From DATADD01 sp046262355 (GTDB lineage: Bacteria; Actinomycetota; CADDZG01; WHSQ01): a stretch of 55,752 bases of DNA. The notes under the pieces were generated by a model, which was not told the DNA's origin, searched no databases, and saw nothing but the letters and a program-made list of their open reading frames with translations. Shown here in pieces: positions 42,446 to 52,344 of this stretch. Each line of letters starts with the position of its first letter. Position 1 is the stretch's first letter. The DNA lies in NCBI GenBank assembly GCA_046262355.1, contig JBHEMX010000054.1, positions 1 to 55,752 of the forward strand. The letters are read 5' to 3'. Position numbers and translations under genes: made by a program.

Positions 42446-42895
42446 TCAGCGCTTCGGGGAACGGATCGTGCGGGAGGTGTCGCGCTTGCACTTATGGAGG
42501 TGGTCTTCCCCTGCGTAGCCGGTGGTGCCGATGCGCTTGGACACGACCACGTAGAAGCGACCCTTCGAGCGGGCTTGGCGCTTGATCTTCCAGCGCCCCT
42601 TGGCGTTCGTGCGGTCCCGCTTGATCACCTTGTCGGAGATGCCGCGGCGCGCCTTCACGAGCGTGACCACCCGATTGCGCTTGCAGCGAGGCCGCTTGGA
42701 TCTGACTTTGCCGTAGAAGGTCTTGCCCGACTTGTGGAGGCTCACCTTGGAGGCGGTGCGAAAGGTGTGGGCGTCGGCGACTCCCGACGTGAGGTTCCGA
42801 CCGATCGAGAAGAGGGCAAAGGCGAGAACCGATGCCAAGCTCGCCCACGTCACGATGGCCAAGATTCTCGCTCGGGGACCGGCTGTGCGATTCAT
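42446..42895 (-). CDS. Small basic secreted/anchored hypothetical protein
   Basis: A 149-residue protein from ATG 42895 with an N-terminal membrane/signal segment (ILAIVTWASLASVLAFALF) and a very basic mature part (KVRSKRPRCKRNRVVTLVKA) that looks like a single beta-sandwich domain ending in a His/Cys-containing tail. Two Cys may form a disulfide. It resembles the carboxypeptidase regulatory-like fold only loosely. The gene sits divergent from the GT2 gene at 43199. Confidence 0.6.
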   Translation of the reverse strand: MNRTAGPRARILAIVTWASLASVLAFALFSIGRNLTSGVADAHTFRTASKVSLHKSGKTFYGKVRSKRPRCKRNRVVTLVKARRGISDKVIKRDRTNAKGRWKIKRQARSKGRFYVVVSKRIGTTGYAGEDHLHKCKRDTSRTIRSPKR

Positions 42896-43198
42896 CGTCC
42901 CATCATCCCCCCACCCGGGCGGCTGTTCGGCTGCATTGTTGCAGAAGCGTCGCGGACTTGGCAAAGGTCGGCTCCGCGCTCGCGCCTTGTGTCTGCGCCC
43001 ATTCGGTTCACCGTTCCGATGAGATTTGCCGCACGTCACCAGCTTCCTCGGCGTCATCTGTGGTTCTTGTGTCGGCTAACCTATGGCCCAAGGCAGACGA
43101 TCCGTTCAGGAAGCGAGAGATTAAGTTCGCAACCTTCATGGCGATGCTCGGGAGTTCGAGAAGTGTCTTCGCGATCGCTCAAGGTGGCGGAGGTTGGC
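42896..43198. other. Divergent intergenic region
   Basis: About 300 bp between the basic secreted protein and the GT2 gene hold no gene that I can see. The GC content falls here, which fits two divergent promoters. Confidence 0.4.
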
Positions 43199-44233
43199 AT
43201 GATCTCCTCCTGGAGGCAGCGTCGTAGGTCGTCACTCGTCGCTGCGACGGGATCCGTCCGTTCGCACCGAGGCAACACGCCCAGCGTGTCCGTGGTCATT
43301 CCCACGCTCAACGAGGAGACACACCTTGACGTGCTTCTGGAGAGCCTTACGCGTCAAGAGAGCCCGGCGCTGGAGATCATCGTGGTTGATGGAGGAAGTA
43401 CCGATCGGACGGTGGAGGTAGCGCGAGCCTACGGCGCTCGAACCATCATCCAAGCCGGGATGAGGGAGTTCCCCAGCAGGAACGTCGGGGCACGCTATGC
43501 CGGCGGTGAGGTGCTTCTGTTCACAGGCGCGGACACGATCTTTCCGGATCGGACCATCGCCAAGGTAGGCCGTCTGTTTAGGGAGGATCCGAGCCTGATG
43601 GCCGTCGCCGGCCCGGGGGTCCCCTTGCACCCGCCCTTGTTGTTGGGGCTCGAGTACCGTTTCTACAACCTGGTCCGTTACGTGGCCGCCAAACTTCCAG
43701 GGTGCCTAAGACGATTCACCAGCAGCACCAATCTCCTTGCCGTTCGCAAAGAGTCGTTCCTTTCACTTGGCGCTTTCGACGACGACGTGAATGCGGATGG
43801 CCGGCTGGGCGCCAAGCTCTGTTGTGCCGGCAGGATTCACTTCTCTGCGTACGACGTGCGTTGCTACATCTCATCGCGCCGGTTGCAGGAGATGGGCTTC
43901 ATTCGATTCAACTTCCATTTCCTCTACGTCCTGGAGAACTTCTTCCCACGGCTGTCTCGGTGGCGCTTCATCCAAGCTCGAAAGAGAGCCAGCGCCGGAC
44001 GTCATTCGGCTATGCGATCGTGCGTCCGGGAAATGGCCTCGGCTGGGGCCACGGAGTTTTCCCGCAAGGACAACATCCGTGACGGCGAGCCGGACAAGGA
44101 GCGGAAGGTCCAGATGAACCCGATGATGGCTGAAGCCGACACGGCATACCCCAGCAGCTGGGGGCCGACATCGGTTCGAACCAATCGAGATCGATCACCG
44201 GGGTTGGAGAAGGCGGCAAAGGCACCCAAGTGA
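43199..44233 (+). CDS. Family 2 glycosyltransferase
   Basis: A 344-residue enzyme. VSVVIPTLNEETHLDVLLESL and EIIVVDGGSTDRTVEVARAYG are the canonical GT2 start, with FTGADTIFP as the D-x-D-like motif. RRFTSSTNLLAVRKESF and DDDVNADGRLGAKL form the acceptor region, with a hydrophobic segment LYVLENFFPRL near the end. ATG 43199 has a GGAGG ribosome site 5 nt upstream. The last 77 codons overlap the convergent membrane protein gene; the true end of one of the two is uncertain. Confidence 0.85.
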   Translation: MISSWRQRRRSSLVAATGSVRSHRGNTPSVSVVIPTLNEETHLDVLLESLTRQESPALEIIVVDGGSTDRTVEVARAYGARTIIQAGMREFPSRNVGARYAGGEVLLFTGADTIFPDRTIAKVGRLFREDPSLMAVAGPGVPLHPPLLLGLEYRFYNLVRYVAAKLPGCLRRFTSSTNLLAVRKESFLSLGAFDDDVNADGRLGAKLCCAGRIHFSAYDVRCYISSRRLQEMGFIRFNFHFLYVLENFFPRLSRWRFIQARKRASAGRHSAMRSCVREMASAGATEFSRKDNIRDGEPDKERKVQMNPMMAEADTAYPSSWGPTSVRTNRDRSPGLEKAAKAPK

Positions 44234-46134
44234 CAGACGGCGGGTACACGATCAAGTGTCCAGCCGTCCGAGCAAGATCTATCTGTACCGAGGACCGGCG
44301 ACGCGAGACGGGGTATGGCCTCGGAGAACCGGCCTACGCGCAGCGGCATCAGCGGATCGTCGTGCGCAACACTTCGACTTTCTGACCCTCGGAGAACGGT
44401 GTCTGCGGTCAGCTGATTCAGCGGAGGTCTCAGGAGAGAGGCGCCGGCTTGCCCATCTGTGGCATGCGCCAGCCCGTAGTAGCTCCCGCTCCAGGCCGTG
44501 TTCTCATACAGACGCAGGTCCTCGGTGTCGAGCAGCTCTCGCAGGTCCATCTGCCGGCCCAAGAAACGATACGCATCCCAGTCGGCGAACTTGCCCAGCG
44601 CCACATATCGAACGCCTAGTGGCACAACGAGATGGCCGAAGTATCGGAGCTTGTGTCTCTCGGCGAGCAGTTCCGAGACATACTGCCTTCTGGGATCTCT
44701 CATCGGCGTCGTCGCTGGACGACGAAGCTCGTCCGCATCAGAGGTGAGGACCGGAGGTCGAAAGAAGTTCTCTGCGGGTGTGTCGATGGTGCGATCGTCG
44801 GCGAAGGGTATGGGCTGAAACTCGTGCCATGGGAGAAACAGAAGGGTGCCCCTCTTCGCAACGATGGATGCCGCCGTGTGCCATCCGCTCGGGTAGGTGG
44901 TCGGGGTGACCTGACCCGAGAAGCCCCAGAGCATCATGTGGGTAGCCAGGACGGGCAAGAGTGGTGCGGCGAGAATGGTGCGATCGAGTGCATAGGGGAA
45001 AGGAGCGAGCCGCCGCTGCAGCGCGTCCACTCCCAATGCGAGGAACACCGCGTAGCCGAGGGCGAGGATCGCTACCCACTTCTGAGGCTCACGATAGAGT
45101 GAATAGCCCGGGAGACTCTCATGGAGAAACCGGTTGAGGGCAGCGGTCGCGGGGACGGACGGCCCCGAGGCGAGGCATATGGCCGCGATGCATGCGACTG
45201 TCAATGCCACGGTCGAACGTCGAGCCCTCCCGAGCGGAGTCCGAGCCACGAGCCCCCACGCTGCCGCAGCGACGAGTGGCAAGAAGGTTGTGAGGAAGGT
45301 AACCGGCGCCTCCCCCAAGGGGGTGGGGAACTCCTTTCTCCAGAATCCGTGCAACAGCAGTAGATGCGGCAAGACGGCCCAAGAGTGAGGCCGAGGGGCA
45401 AAGGCGGCCACGTCACCCGAGGATGCGCGAAGGTTCCCAGCCTGTAGCAAGCCCGGCAATGCCCAATAGGCGTTCAGTGCAAGGAAGCCGGCGAGAGTCA
45501 TGACGATAAGGGTTCCCTTGCGGCGCCATCTGGACGAAGCAACCAAGATGGAGATGACCATCATGAGCAGTACCATGCCGCCCATGTGGATGCTGATCAG
45601 GCCGATGCAAAAGGACCAGGCCAGGGTCTTCAAGGCCGAGCGACTATCGCCTTGCTCGGCGAGAGCGTAGAGGTCTGGTAGTGCCCAGGGAAGAACCCCG
45701 TATGCGCAGGTGAAGAAGAGTTGTCCCGCCAGGAGTCGCTCGTAGACGAGGGGATTCATGACGTAGAAGGTCCCTGCGGCGACCGCGGCCGCCGTACTTA
45801 GACCCAGTGTTCGCGTGCAGTGGCGGTACATCCCAACACCGCCGACCACGAATGGTAGAGCGATGAGGAACTTGTTTGGGACGGCCGGCCAGAGTGATCC
45901 TGCGGCATGAACGATGGCGAGAGCGAAGGCGGATGTTGGGGCGCCGGCGGACACGACTCCTTCGCTGCTCAAGGGGAGGAACGTCGGCGAACGAAGGACC
46001 GGCCCCGCCGGTGAATCAAGCAAGAGGACGTAGCCGGGTCCGAGGAGTGGTCCGACGACTGCAAGGGCTAGGATTGCGAACCAGCCGGCAACCAGTAGGG
46101 GAGATGAGGATCGAAGAGTGGAGCGCTTATCCAC
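44002..46134 (-). CDS. Large multi-pass membrane protein, GT-C/YfhO-like
   Basis: A 710-residue protein with about 12 hydrophobic segments, then a roughly 220-residue extracellular C-terminal part and one last membrane helix (LLGYAVSASAIIGFIWTF). An early acidic loop (GYVLLLDSPAGP) after the first helix resembles the catalytic Asp loop of GT-C glycosyltransferases. GPSVPATAALNRFLHESLPG and YREPQKWVAILALGY are YfhO-like features. It would use a lipid-linked sugar outside the membrane. The frame continues to 46296 with a plausible ribosome site there, so the start is uncertain. Confidence 0.7.
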   Translation of the reverse strand: MDKRSTLRSSSPLLVAGWFAILALAVVGPLLGPGYVLLLDSPAGPVLRSPTFLPLSSEGVVSAGAPTSAFALAIVHAAGSLWPAVPNKFLIALPFVVGGVGMYRHCTRTLGLSTAAAVAAGTFYVMNPLVYERLLAGQLFFTCAYGVLPWALPDLYALAEQGDSRSALKTLAWSFCIGLISIHMGGMVLLMMVISILVASSRWRRKGTLIVMTLAGFLALNAYWALPGLLQAGNLRASSGDVAAFAPRPHSWAVLPHLLLLHGFWRKEFPTPLGEAPVTFLTTFLPLVAAAAWGLVARTPLGRARRSTVALTVACIAAICLASGPSVPATAALNRFLHESLPGYSLYREPQKWVAILALGYAVFLALGVDALQRRLAPFPYALDRTILAAPLLPVLATHMMLWGFSGQVTPTTYPSGWHTAASIVAKRGTLLFLPWHEFQPIPFADDRTIDTPAENFFRPPVLTSDADELRRPATTPMRDPRRQYVSELLAERHKLRYFGHLVVPLGVRYVALGKFADWDAYRFLGRQMDLRELLDTEDLRLYENTAWSGSYYGLAHATDGQAGASLLRPPLNQLTADTVLRGSESRSVAHDDPLMPLRVGRFSEAIPRLASPVLGTDRSCSDGWTLDRVPAVCHLGAFAAFSNPGDRSRLVRTDVGPQLLGYAVSASAIIGFIWTFRSLSGSPSRMLSLRENSVAPAEAISRTHDRIAE

Positions 46135-46378
46135 CGCTGTCGTCCCCGCCTCGCACTCTTCTCGCAAAAGGGCGATCGTTCGTGATCTTCCTGGAGTGCT
46201 CCAGCGCAGGCATGCCTCATTATTGCAACTGGCACTGAGACGGTGAGGTGCATGCTCCGATCTCGACCGGGCATGTGACTCGGCATCTCGCGCCACGATC
46301 CTCCGCCGCCGGCGTCGTCAAGCCGCCGTCCACCGCGGACGTCTAACGGGCCGGATCGCACCGGTCGATGCGCGCGGC

Positions 46379-47722
46379 ATGATGCTTTCGAGTCGACTGC
46401 TTCGCGTGTGGCTACGTCCTAGGGGTGCGGTCCGTGCGCGTTTGACGCGGCACACCCTTGTCTTGTTTGTTGCGCTCTCTGTTGTGAATGCAGCGAACTA
46501 TGTCTTCCATGTAGTGATGAGTCGCGTGCTCGGACCGGAGTCATACGGGGCCTTGGCCGGGATCCTTTCGGCCTTTGTTTGGATCGCGATCTGTGCAGGG
46601 GCACTTCAGCTTGTCGTGGCTAGAGAGGTTGCCGTTGCGGATGCTGGATCCGTATCGAGATCTCGTGGAGACCTTGGGTGGCTCCTCCAGGCTGCAGTGC
46701 GCTATTCGGTCGCTCCTGCGATCGTGCTTCTGGCCGGGACTTGGTGGATCTCGCGCTTCCTGAACCTGGGCACTATCGGTCCGGCGGTGCTCCTGGCAGC
46801 CTACGTCGTACCGGCATCAGCCAATGCGGCTGCTCGTGGAATGCTGCAAGGACAGCTTCGTTTCGCGTGGTTGGGCATCGTCATGGGAGGGACCACCGTC
46901 ATGCGTTTGATGGCTGCGGTGATCTTTGTGTCGCTCGGTTGGGGGATCACAGGGGCGGTGGCGGCTTCGGTGGTTGCCGAGACCCTGGGGCTCATCCTGG
47001 CTCTTGTTCCACTTCGGCGCGATCTTGCGGGCTGGAGAACAGAGGTCGGGCGCCGGCGCGCGCTCGGAAAAGAGATCATCCTCGCTGCAAGCTATCTCGG
47101 GGCCTTCTGGGCGATCGTGAACATGGACACGTTCTTGGTTAGGCACTACTTCGCCAACGCGAGATCGGGCTTCTACGCATCGGCAGCGGTGGCGGCCCGT
47201 TCGACCTTGTTCTTTCCTGCGGCGATAGCCATGGTGTGCTTCCCGTACTTCTCGACCGGTGCAGCGCAGGCGGACGCTCGCCGGTTGCTCAAGGGCGCGC
47301 TTGCAATGGTAGCTGTCCTCAGTGGGGGAGGCGCACTAGTGCTTGCATCGCTTGGCCCACGGATAGTGGGGGTTCTGTTCGGTGATCAGTACCTGTGGGG
47401 AGCTCACCTCGTCGGTACCCTTGGTGCCGCCATGGCCGTACTTGCGGTGGTGAACGTTCTGGTGCACTACCACTTGGCCGTGCAGTCGAGGGTCTTGTGG
47501 GTGCTCGTTGCCGCAGCAGTTGTTCAGGTGGGAGCGATCCATTATCTCAGCTTCTCGCTTCAAACCATCGCGGTTGCGGTATTGAGCGTCGCACTGGGCC
47601 TGATGGGATGGTTGTTGTGGGCGGCGTACGGATCCAGCTCTCGAGAGAGGGCTCTCTCGAAGGGGCAGTTTCCATCCGCTGGGGACGAGCGACTCTCGAG
47701 TCCTCAGCGCGCGTTGGAGTGA
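46379..47722 (+). CDS. Polysaccharide flippase (Wzx/MATE-like)
   Basis: A 447-residue membrane protein with about 12 helices. LVLFVALSVVNAANYVFHVVMSRVLGPESYGALAG is, in pieces, the typical N-terminus of oligosaccharide flippases. It moves lipid-linked glycan units to the outer face. Its final residues are hydrophilic and the stop overlaps the next gene (GTGA at 47719), making an operon. It lies with GT and membrane proteins that would make the glycan. Confidence 0.88.
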   Translation: MMLSSRLLRVWLRPRGAVRARLTRHTLVLFVALSVVNAANYVFHVVMSRVLGPESYGALAGILSAFVWIAICAGALQLVVAREVAVADAGSVSRSRGDLGWLLQAAVRYSVAPAIVLLAGTWWISRFLNLGTIGPAVLLAAYVVPASANAAARGMLQGQLRFAWLGIVMGGTTVMRLMAAVIFVSLGWGITGAVAASVVAETLGLILALVPLRRDLAGWRTEVGRRRALGKEIILAASYLGAFWAIVNMDTFLVRHYFANARSGFYASAAVAARSTLFFPAAIAMVCFPYFSTGAAQADARRLLKGALAMVAVLSGGGALVLASLGPRIVGVLFGDQYLWGAHLVGTLGAAMAVLAVVNVLVHYHLAVQSRVLWVLVAAAVVQVGAIHYLSFSLQTIAVAVLSVALGLMGWLLWAAYGSSSRERALSKGQFPSAGDERLSSPQRALE

Positions 47723-50700
47723 GCACACGAGTCAGGATCGGGCAAGGCACCTCGGTGCAGGACGCGGGGATGGACCGACGACGCTCAAAGGAGCTCGCCA
47801 CACTACTCGGGCTCTCGGTCGCGATCGTGGGCCTGTGCGCCCTCTTGGGTGTGTGGAGTCCTCTCAAAGGCGATGATGCTTACTTCCACCTCGCCAATGC
47901 ACGCTTCATTCGCGATGGTTGGCCGCACATCTGGTGGTTCCCGTACTCGCATGCGGGTGAGGCTACGCTGACAACGTATCCGTTCTCTTACTACGGCATC
48001 GTCGCCGTTCTCTCGCGACTAGAGATATCGATGAAGGCCGCCATGCAGGTTACGCTCGTGGGCAGCTTCCTGCTCTCTGTCATCTCTCTTTACCTCTTTG
48101 CGCGGAGCTTTCTCCTGGGCCGGCTCTTGGCCGTCGGCGCAAGCCTTTCTTTCTTTGCTGCACCTGCGGTATGGAACTTCAGCCTTGTCGGCGGGGCGTA
48201 CATTCGTGCAGCGGCGTTGCCGTTCTTCTTCCTATCCGTTGCGTTCGCCTACCTCCATGTCCGTAGGGTCGATGAGGGAGGCGATGCGCGCCGCCCTCAT
48301 GTGGCAAGCGTGGTGTCGTTGGTGCTTTGCGCGCTACTGCATCCGTTCGTGTTCCAGTTCACGGTCGCGATCGTGACCTCCATCTATCTCGTTGGTCTGA
48401 AGGGATGGGTGACGCGATTGCGTGTCCTGGTTTCGGTGTTGCTCCCGGTCGGCGCCGCGGTTGCCTGGCAGTACGTATCCATCGTGACGGCCTTCTTTGG
48501 GCGTGACCAGACTGTTATGCGATCGGGGAGGCATGATGTAACGGGGCTGAGCGCAGATGCGCTCTTCATGCTGCCGCGAGCCGGCGAGTTCATCACCGGG
48601 CTGGGTCCGTATCTTTTCGCCTTGGGACTGATCGGCCTCACGTACGTTGCCTGCTTCGGCAGAGAGGACGATGGGATGTCTTCGCGCCGACTGCCGGCAA
48701 GGCTCCTCTTTGTGCTGGGGGCCTGGTCCCTCTACTTCGTCGCCATGGCCTGGCTTCCTTTGGCGCCCGGGCTGTACCTCATGGCCCGTTACGACTACGT
48801 CTTCTGGGCGTCCCTGACGCTGATGATTGCAGTTGTCCCCCTGTTGGAGTTGGCCGCCGCGCGCTGGAGCGGCGCCGTCATCCGGCTGTCTGCCGTGATC
48901 CTGGCAGTGACGGTTGCGACGATCGCGGCCATGGCGCCATGGATCACCGGCGCCGCCACGAACGCGGACCCTGATCAGCCGGGTACGTACTCGTTCGCAG
49001 CGGCGAGGGCAGTTCGAGTTGCTCGAGAGGAAAGCTCTCGCAGCTATCGGCTGGGGGCCGTGAGCCGCCCCTTCACGAGGTGGTTGGCGTATGAGTATCC
49101 GAGCCTCGAGTTCCTCGGAGGGCGGTCCAGCGTCAGCCCACACCGCTACTTCTACGAATGGATGATCGACGAGAGTTTCTACCGCCTGGATGACCCTCGG
49201 AGAGCCTACTTCGAGGATCGCCCCAAGGTGCGACGGATCGGCATGGGGGAGGCGCAGAACTATTACCGCGCGGTCTACTGGCTGGATTGGTATGGGTCGC
49301 GCACGGCACTGCTCGATGTGCCGTTCACTCCTTTGGGCGACACGGCCGACGGTTATCGACGGCGGCCGCAACTGGGCGGATATACGACCGTTTCGACCAA
49401 GTACGGTGGGATAGGGCTCGCTACGGTCCCGCGCGCGGAACCGATCGCGTTGCAGACCACCTCTCCGGCGGTGGCCGTGCCCTTCGTCGGAGAGTCCACG
49501 TCGTCGAAGTACTACAAAGATGTGCTGGAGCTTCTCAGTCAGTTGAACCTCGGTGCGGGGTACGTCATCCCGGTGGCACTGCCGGATGGGGCGGATCTGC
49601 AGCGATTCGACGCGGCTCTGGTGAGCCACGGTACGTACGTGAAGAATCATCAGCCGCTCGATGGCTTCGTCCGAGCCGGTGGGCGGCTGGTGATAACCGA
49701 CCATCCGAATGGAGAGCTCCAACACCGAACCGGTGATCTGCAAGGGTTCTCCTCTGCCCGCAGCCCGTTGATCCCCAAGCCGCTGCGCGGCGTGGCGAGC
49801 GCCGGGAAGCAGCCGGTGGTGGGCTGCCGCTCTCGAGGGGCCGGCAGAAGATGTGCGTTCGGGCTCTCCGTGGGCGGCCAAGGTGAAGCCGGCTTCGGAG
49901 CTTCTTTGCTGCTTCTGAAGCTTCTAGGAGTGCCGGTGCCGACTTCGGTCCACCATGCCGAGGAGTGGGACCTCGAGAGACCGGTCGGGAACGTCTCCGG
50001 CACAGCGAAGGCCTCGTCTTCGGCGAGCATAGGAGAGGATGGGCGGCCCAAGAACTCGATCAGGTTCGGTTTCAGCTTGGACCGTCCTGTTTCCCTGAGG
50101 GCGCGCGGCTACATGACGGTTCGGATCAAGAGCAAGGGTGATGTTGGTGTGGTTGCCTCGGTCGTCGTGAGGACCATGGATGGGGGCACTCGTTTCAGCT
50201 ACGTGGAGCGACTCCTGGGATCGCCCGTTGGATATCTCACTTTCCCTCTTGCCGCACTCGTGACGGATGGGCGATCGAAGGGCCACAGATGGCGGTCGGG
50301 TGCCATCACTCTTCGCTCGAGTACGAGCGACGAGGTAAGCGTGAGCAAGGACGACCTGAGCGTCGTAGTGGTCGAGGACCCGGCCGATGCCGCTCGAGTG
50401 AGCAGTCGGTGGAGAGATCCAACCCGGTTCGAAGTGAAGGTCGACGAGAGGCTCTCTCCATCCGGTCTTCTCTGGAAGGAGAACTACTCATCCTCGTGGA
50501 GCGTCTCTGCGGACGGCTCCCGACGGCGGCACTATCAAGCAGGACCGGGGATGATGTGGGTGCCGTTGAAAGACGACACGCGCACCGTTTCCTTCCGAAT
50601 GCCCCCTCAAGAGACGTTCGCATGGGGCCTTGCCGTTTCGGTCGCGCTTGCCGGTGTTTGGGCGACCGCACTCGTCGCTGGCGTCACCCGTCGGGCGCCA

Positions 50701-50730
50701 AGAGAGCAGCGGAGTCGAAGGGACCCGTAG
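47719..50730 (+). CDS. Very large membrane protein with extracellular domains, GT-C-like
   Basis: A 1,003-residue protein. GTG 47719 overlaps the flippase stop; ATG 47770 is an alternative. The N-terminal 440 residues carry about ten membrane helices, with the acidic pair in PLKGDDAYFHLANARFIRDG after the first helix, as in GT-C enzymes and 6-pyruvoyl-tetrahydropterin-synthase-related membrane proteins. The middle and C-terminal 550 residues are extracellular, with AALVSHGTYVKNHQPLDGFV and RAGGRLVITDHPNG like a class I glutamine amidotransferase-type fold. A final helix (FAWGLAVSVALAGVWATALV) returns to the membrane. The sugar transferred is unknown. Confidence 0.78.
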   Translation: MSTRVRIGQGTSVQDAGMDRRRSKELATLLGLSVAIVGLCALLGVWSPLKGDDAYFHLANARFIRDGWPHIWWFPYSHAGEATLTTYPFSYYGIVAVLSRLEISMKAAMQVTLVGSFLLSVISLYLFARSFLLGRLLAVGASLSFFAAPAVWNFSLVGGAYIRAAALPFFFLSVAFAYLHVRRVDEGGDARRPHVASVVSLVLCALLHPFVFQFTVAIVTSIYLVGLKGWVTRLRVLVSVLLPVGAAVAWQYVSIVTAFFGRDQTVMRSGRHDVTGLSADALFMLPRAGEFITGLGPYLFALGLIGLTYVACFGREDDGMSSRRLPARLLFVLGAWSLYFVAMAWLPLAPGLYLMARYDYVFWASLTLMIAVVPLLELAAARWSGAVIRLSAVILAVTVATIAAMAPWITGAATNADPDQPGTYSFAAARAVRVAREESSRSYRLGAVSRPFTRWLAYEYPSLEFLGGRSSVSPHRYFYEWMIDESFYRLDDPRRAYFEDRPKVRRIGMGEAQNYYRAVYWLDWYGSRTALLDVPFTPLGDTADGYRRRPQLGGYTTVSTKYGGIGLATVPRAEPIALQTTSPAVAVPFVGESTSSKYYKDVLELLSQLNLGAGYVIPVALPDGADLQRFDAALVSHGTYVKNHQPLDGFVRAGGRLVITDHPNGELQHRTGDLQGFSSARSPLIPKPLRGVASAGKQPVVGCRSRGAGRRCAFGLSVGGQGEAGFGASLLLLKLLGVPVPTSVHHAEEWDLERPVGNVSGTAKASSSASIGEDGRPKNSIRFGFSLDRPVSLRARGYMTVRIKSKGDVGVVASVVVRTMDGGTRFSYVERLLGSPVGYLTFPLAALVTDGRSKGHRWRSGAITLRSSTSDEVSVSKDDLSVVVVEDPADAARVSSRWRDPTRFEVKVDERLSPSGLLWKENYSSSWSVSADGSRRRHYQAGPGMMWVPLKDDTRTVSFRMPPQETFAWGLAVSVALAGVWATALVAGVTRRAPREQRSRRDP

Positions 50731-50779
50731 AGAGTCACCGAGTATCCATTCGTGAGCGCTGCCACAGTCCTAGTCTGCC

Positions 50780-51370
50780 GTGACCACCTACGCTCCCTTG
50801 ATGAAGCCGGCGATGGCCGTGGCGCTCGTGCTCCTCGGAGCGATCTCTTGCACGTCGCATCGCACCGACCTCTCGCAGCAAGCTCCGGCCACCCTTCACG
50901 TGGAACCTCCTGGCCATGAGGTCGCCACCGTCACGCGCGTCGTCGACGGTGACACCATCGAGGTCAGGATCACCGCCCGAGCCGAGGGAGCCGGGGCCGG
51001 CGCCGCCGACGTCGGGCGGTCCTACGACGTGCGTCTCATCGGGATCGACACGCCGGAGTCCGTGAAGCCCGACTCACCCGTCGAGTGCTTCGGCCGGGAG
51101 GCGTCGGCCGCCACCGAGGCGCTCGTGGACGGCGCCGAGGTGCTCCTCGTCAAAGACGTCGAGGAGACCGACCAGTACGGCAGGCTCCTGCGCTACGTCT
51201 ACCTCGGCGAGGAGATGGTCGACGCCCGTCTCGTCGCCAACGGGTACGCCTTCGCATACACGTATCCGCCGAACGTGCGCCATGCGGAGCTCTTCGTTTC
51301 GCTCCAGCATGAAGCGCGCCGTGAGCATCGGGGCCTGTGGGCACCCCAGACGTGCGCGGGGGAGCCGTAG
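50780..51370 (+). CDS. Secreted staphylococcal-nuclease-like (thermonuclease) lipoprotein
   Basis: A 196-residue protein. A lipobox (LGAISC, Cys near residue 24) follows a short signal peptide. The SNase domain shows VVDGDTIEVR and VRLIGIDTPES with the catalytic Asp and Arg, EETDQYGRLLRYVYLG with the second Arg, and ANGYAFAYTYPPN. It would cut DNA or RNA outside the cell. The start is GTG 50780. Downstream the gene content becomes decayed. Confidence 0.9.
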   Translation: MTTYAPLMKPAMAVALVLLGAISCTSHRTDLSQQAPATLHVEPPGHEVATVTRVVDGDTIEVRITARAEGAGAGAADVGRSYDVRLIGIDTPESVKPDSPVECFGREASAATEALVDGAEVLLVKDVEETDQYGRLLRYVYLGEEMVDARLVANGYAFAYTYPPNVRHAELFVSLQHEARREHRGLWAPQTCAGEP

Positions 51371-51493
51371 CGCTAGCTGATGAGCAGTCAGTGCCGGGCG
51401 GTGATCAGGGGTTCGAGCGCTCGCAACCAGCCGGTGTGAGCACCTTGTGTCACTCAGCGGGCCCCCGCTTCAGGAGTCTCTTAACATTCGGCC

Positions 51494-51646
51494 GTAAAGA
51501 AGCTCTTACTGGGATCGAGGCTGCTCCTGATCCTGGGGTTGCTCGGAGCCCTTCTCTACGTTTTCATCGTGAGCTCGGCGACTCGGCGGGTCGCATCCAT
51601 CACGGTGTCGGCGTGGAGGGCGGGGACCTCGGTGGCCTCACGTTGA
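51494..51646 (+). pseudogene. Remnant of a small membrane protein
   Basis: An open stretch of 50 codons starting directly after TAA with no start codon reads LLLILGLLGALLYVFIV, a clear membrane helix, then degenerates. It may be a remnant whose GTG start became GTA. The rest of the 51371-51555 gap holds nothing else. Confidence 0.3.
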
Positions 51647-52035
51647 TCGAGGCCACCGAGGGTATAGCCGTAGGCGAAGTCGAAGTTCATGGGCCCGTGC
51701 ACCCGCGCGAACGGTCCGGGGCCGCTCGGACCGTCGAGATCATGGTTACCGACGGCGCAGATATCGGGCATCGGGAGCTTCTCAACGATCGATAGGTAGT
51801 CGGCGTGGCGATCGAGGGTGCCGGGCCCGGCGAAGTCGCCCAGATTCGCGAAGAGGAGAGGCTGAGGGGCGCCGATCTGGTCGATCAAGCGGGCGAAGAT
51901 CGCCTCAGCCGTCGGGTCGGGCCACGCTCCCGAATCGCCCGCCACGACGAAGCGGAATGGGAAGGAAACGGGCGCTGCTTCGATCAGCCTTGCCATGGGC
52001 AGGTTACGCGGACCCTCGCCCTCGAACCTGTTCAC
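51556..52035 (-). pseudogene. Truncated calcineurin-like metallophosphoesterase
   Basis: A 159-codon frame starting at GTG 52035. It has FRFVVAGDSGAWPDP (first metal site; the family usually has Asp-x-Gly/His here), LLFANLGDFAGPG and ICAVGNHDLDG, the second and third metal motifs, and MNFDFAYG. After that the sequence stops resembling the family, so the C-terminal His motifs (GHTH-type) are absent. It is probably inactive. An upstream DKNDAGVDRQWGGDVNRFEG stretch in the same frame suggests the true N-terminus was longer. Confidence 0.6.
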
Positions 52036-52078
52036 GTCACCGCCCCATTGTCGGTCTACTCCAGCGTCATTCTTGTCG

Positions 52079-52230
52079 ATCAGCAGAAGAGGTTACCTTC
52101 CGGGTTCTGCAGGACGATCAAGTCCTCGTCCAGTCGGGGACCTGCGGATAGCGGGTCGCCCAGTGCGAGGAACCGCTCCAAGCGCGTCCGGCGCGGGCTT
52201 CGCGCGCTCCACCATCCTTGAACGGACCCG
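52079..52230 (-). pseudogene. Remnant of a VOC/glyoxalase-like protein
   Basis: A short minus-strand segment reads FLALGDPLSAGPRLDEDL and IVLQNPEGNLFC, a typical C-terminal end of a glyoxalase/bleomycin-resistance protein, and then shifts frame. No start or metal ligands from the N-terminal half remain. Confidence 0.35.
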
Positions 52231-52344
52231 TGACCTTCCGGTCTCCCGCAACGTCGAGGCTACGTTGATGGTTCGTTGTTCTTCGATCGGGTAACGAGTT
52301 GTCCGAGGGTGGGGCTCGCTGGTGAATTCAAGGACGATCGAGGC

